From: Epiperipatus broadwayi
Taxonomy: Eukaryota; Onychophora; Udeonychophora; Euonychophora; Peripatidae
NCBI GenBank assembly: GCA_028023455.1
Contig: JAQFVV010000001.1
Location: 22,837,401-22,901,400 of the forward strand
Direction: 5' to 3'
DNA: 64,000 bases
Position 1 is the first letter of the stretch. Each line of letters starts with the position of its first letter. This document shows positions 61,319 to 64,000 of the stretch, piece after piece. The position numbers were made by a program, and so were the translations under genes. Under the pieces are notes generated by a model. The model ran no database searches. It was not told where the DNA came from and saw nothing but the letters and a program-made list of their open reading frames with translations.

Positions 61319-63809
61319 AATAGCAATTATGTGCTAGTATAAGAGATGGTGATTATGTGATGTGATGTTAAGAGTGTTCATGCATAGATTTTTTTTTTTA
61401 TCAGCATTTTGATTATTTTTAGATCAGAAATTTTTGAAAGGTACTTATAAAGTATTCCTGACACGTGCTGTTATCATTTAAAAATTGTTTTATCAATATT
61501 CAAGGCCACATTTACCTTGAAGAAGTTGAATGAATATCAAAATATCAATTGCACTTTTTTGTGAGGATTTTTTCTTTATCTGTAGGTTAAAGTCTTTTTA
61601 TATATGTGCAACAAGTTTATCAATTTTGTTCTGATTATAATGTTTATCAAAGTCTGTTTTAAATTGTCTTTTAATTATGAAAACACTCACAATAACTTTT
61701 TTAACCTCTATGGGGATGATTTTTATTCTATTTAAAAGCTTTTAATTGATTTGATGTGTGATATTTTTTTTGATCTGTTATAGAGATCAAATTCTCACAT
61801 CAAAGTATTGTGTTTTATCTTTTTATTCTTGCTATCTGGGTTTACCATACATTCTGCTTTAGCCTGGATTATCCTAGTTTTAAAGTTTGTCCTGAAGTCT
61901 TGGTTGGTTTGATGTTTTGGCCTAGTTCACCTTGTAAGAGTACATCATTTCAAAAGAAATGATGAAAAATAGATTATGCTGATAAAATGTTTCATATTTT
62001 TTATTTTAATTTTTTAATATTTCATTATAAAAAATAAAATAATAACAAGTAAAATAAAATAAAAAGTATTTGAATCTATCGTTCTATTTGATTTTAAAAT
62101 GTTTTGTCTAATCTCAACAAATAATTAAAATTTTTTTTTTTTTTGTTTGTTTTTGATCTCTTCTATTATGTCTTTGTAATAATTGCAATTAATAAATAGA
62201 ATTATTACTTAGTAACTTTTTTTTGTTTCACTTTGGAAAAAAAAAGATAATACTATCATACATTTAACAGTATTTTATGAAAAGTTAACATTCCATTGAT
62301 TGGTTTTTATATTTAAAATATACTGCATAGGGAAATATTCACCATTACTTTTATCTACTTTTGATATTGCTTTTTTCAGATCAGTTTTGAAGTTAATAAC
62401 TTAAAATTCTCCAAACTGGTCCTACTAATAGTTAAAAAGATGAAAGAATATACAAATCTATTTGTTTAGAAGTTTCCAAAAATCTCTTTAGTAGAAAGTT
62501 GTTATTTAATGAAATTTTTTTTATTGAAGAAATATTTTAATGAAAATCTTTTTAGATTTGTAGTTGTACTATTTAAAAAAATGCAAAACCACTAAAATAT
62601 AATTTACAAAAGGTGCATTGTTTTCTGTTTAAGATCTGAAAATGAAATGATTCTATTATCATTCCAACAGATAAAGAAATGCTACTATTATCATTCCAAC
62701 AGATAAAGAAATGCTACTGTCTTAATTGATTGCACAGATTATATATATAAAAAACTTTGTACTGATTTAGTTTGTGATCATGGCAATTTGAAATCTAAAG
62801 ACCAGCTAAAACCACCGCCCATACATTCAACGATGACATCGAATAATCAACACATGGTCATGATATGATCATTCATTTTTTAACTGTAATTAACATCAAT
62901 AATTAAAAAATTAAAGTGCAAATTTTATACAACTATCCTTGATCAAATCACATGACTTAAATATAAAAAATGGGAATAACAAATGATCACATGTTGAAAT
63001 AACGTTAATATTAAATAATAGTAGAAACAACTGCCGAAATATATTAATTAAACAATTAATAATAAATTGCATTTTATCTTAACATTAGTTGAAAGAATAA
63101 TTGTCTAAAGTAAAGAATATTAATTTTACAATTAATAAATCAATTTTTTTCTTATGAAAGTGAGTAATGTTGTGTGCTTAATTTCTTACATATCGTTATT
63201 AGCTGGGGATAGATAAAAAATGTAAGAGAGGTTTGGATTATGTTTATCTTATTTAAAATTCAATATTGTTTTACACTTAAAATAATCAACAAATTTCTAT
63301 TAAAGTTAATTTGTTAATTATTTCAAATGTAAAACGGGTATTATAAACACTAACCTTTTCACCGACATTAGGTGGTGTTATCATCTTTGAGAATTTAATG
63401 AATAAATCTCTCTCAATTAGATTCTTTTTATCCATCTGCCAGCTAATAACATCATGTGAGAAATTAAGCACTCAACCTTACTTGCTTTGGTAAAAAAAAT
63501 CTGATTTATTATTATTTTTTAATTGTAAAATTAATATTCTTTACTTTAGACAATTATTCTTTTGACTAATGTTAAGATATTATTAATTATAGAATTAATA
63601 CGCTTCAGCAGTTATTTCTAAGTTTATTCAACATTTAAATTATTTCAACATGAAGTTTGATCAATTTTATATTTATTGAACATGTCGTTTTTTAATTAAT
63701 ATGTGTGTCCATTTTTTCCCCCTTTACTTGTTCTGTTTAAGTACTTTAAATTCATTGTTTAGAAATTATAAGCTAAGATTTGAAATACCAGTCACTCTTA
63801 TATCTGGAG
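61319..63809. other. AT-rich non-coding sequence
   Basis: No exon or RNA gene recognised. Contains the short tandem duplication at 62653-62716. Confidence 0.5.
62653..62716 (+). repeat. Two-copy 32-bp tandem repeat
   Basis: CTATTATCATTCCAACAG then ATAAAGAAATGCTA, present twice with a 32-bp period and no differences seen. Confidence 0.9.
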
Positions 63810-64000
63810 CCTAATTGTAAATATAGGGGTTTTGAACTCAGACTTTCAAGCCCCTTCACTATCTACACTATCTCTTACTACTGATATACATGATCACACA
63901 CATGCAAAAAGGATAAATAATCACCAATATACGTATTTCATGCTAAACCAGCACTCATCATTTGGTCCAGATTACCATCTCCCATATATATATATATCTG
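63810..64000 (-). repeat. SINE-like repeat, minus-strand copy, cut by the window edge
   Basis: The reverse complement contains GATGAGTGCTGGTTTAGCAT, GAAATACGTATATTGG, TGTGATCATGTATATCAGT, TAGTGTAGATAGTGAAGGG and TCTGAGTTCAAAACCCC. These match the + strand copy at 23515-23745 in order. The A-box-like and B-box-like pair is better preserved here, supporting a tRNA-derived head. Confidence 0.65.

Noticed and set aside
1-64000. CRISPR array, bacterial operon, tRNA or rRNA gene
   Set aside because: No spaced identical short repeats, no rRNA-like conserved stretches and no intact tRNA cloverleaf were seen; tRNA-like boxes occur only in SINE-type repeats.

Overview
This window is a very AT-rich piece of a large-genome invertebrate animal chromosome. 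It is eukaryotic: the only recognisable host gene is split into short exons with GT/AG borders, introns run to many kilobases, and nearly all other identifiable sequence is transposable-element debris. There is no operon structure and no ribosome binding site. A short degenerate TTAGGG array sits near the left end. I cannot name the species; RTE and Jockey-like LINEs, a Ty3/Gypsy element, tRNA-derived SINEs and foldback MITEs fit many invertebrates.

Host gene. Three consecutive + strand exons (10488-10554, 18968-19052, 23866-23976) encode the TPR region of an ST13/HIP (Hsc70-interacting protein) orthologue. The phases join without a break. The upstream exons (N-terminal dimerisation region, acidic linker) and downstream exons (charged helix, STI1/DP domain) were not found, so the gene probably extends past both edges. 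The intron after the third exon would then exceed 40 kb and holds most of the window.

Layout. 1-10487: AT-rich sequence with a 2.7 kb pogo/Tigger-like inverted-repeat element (796-3468) and a foldback element (5040-5550). 10555-18967 (intron): a broken LINE reverse transcriptase (11567-13428) bracketed by inverted copies of a roughly 360-bp repeat, and an 859-bp MITE (17525-18383). 19053-23865 (intron): decayed inverted repeats and SINE copies. 23977-64000 (long intron or downstream): a foldback MITE, a tRNA-SINE, an RTE LINE copy on + (27895-29700), a decayed Ty3/Gypsy element with long interrupted LTRs (about 32.4-43.6 kb) inside a larger direct repeat, a candidate separate LTR (40109-40900), a Jockey-like LINE tail (52.8-53.6 kb), a second, longer RTE copy on - with tandem 200-bp repeats upstream (54.9-58.0 kb), a clean hAT MITE with perfect 8-bp target duplication (60561-61060), and a near-perfect 71-bp-arm palindrome (61158-61318).

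No intact transposase, reverse transcriptase or other complete protein gene was found. The most unusual structure is the dispersed inverted-repeat family that flanks the LINE reverse transcriptase, reads in frame into it, and reappears as the palindrome at 61.2 kb.
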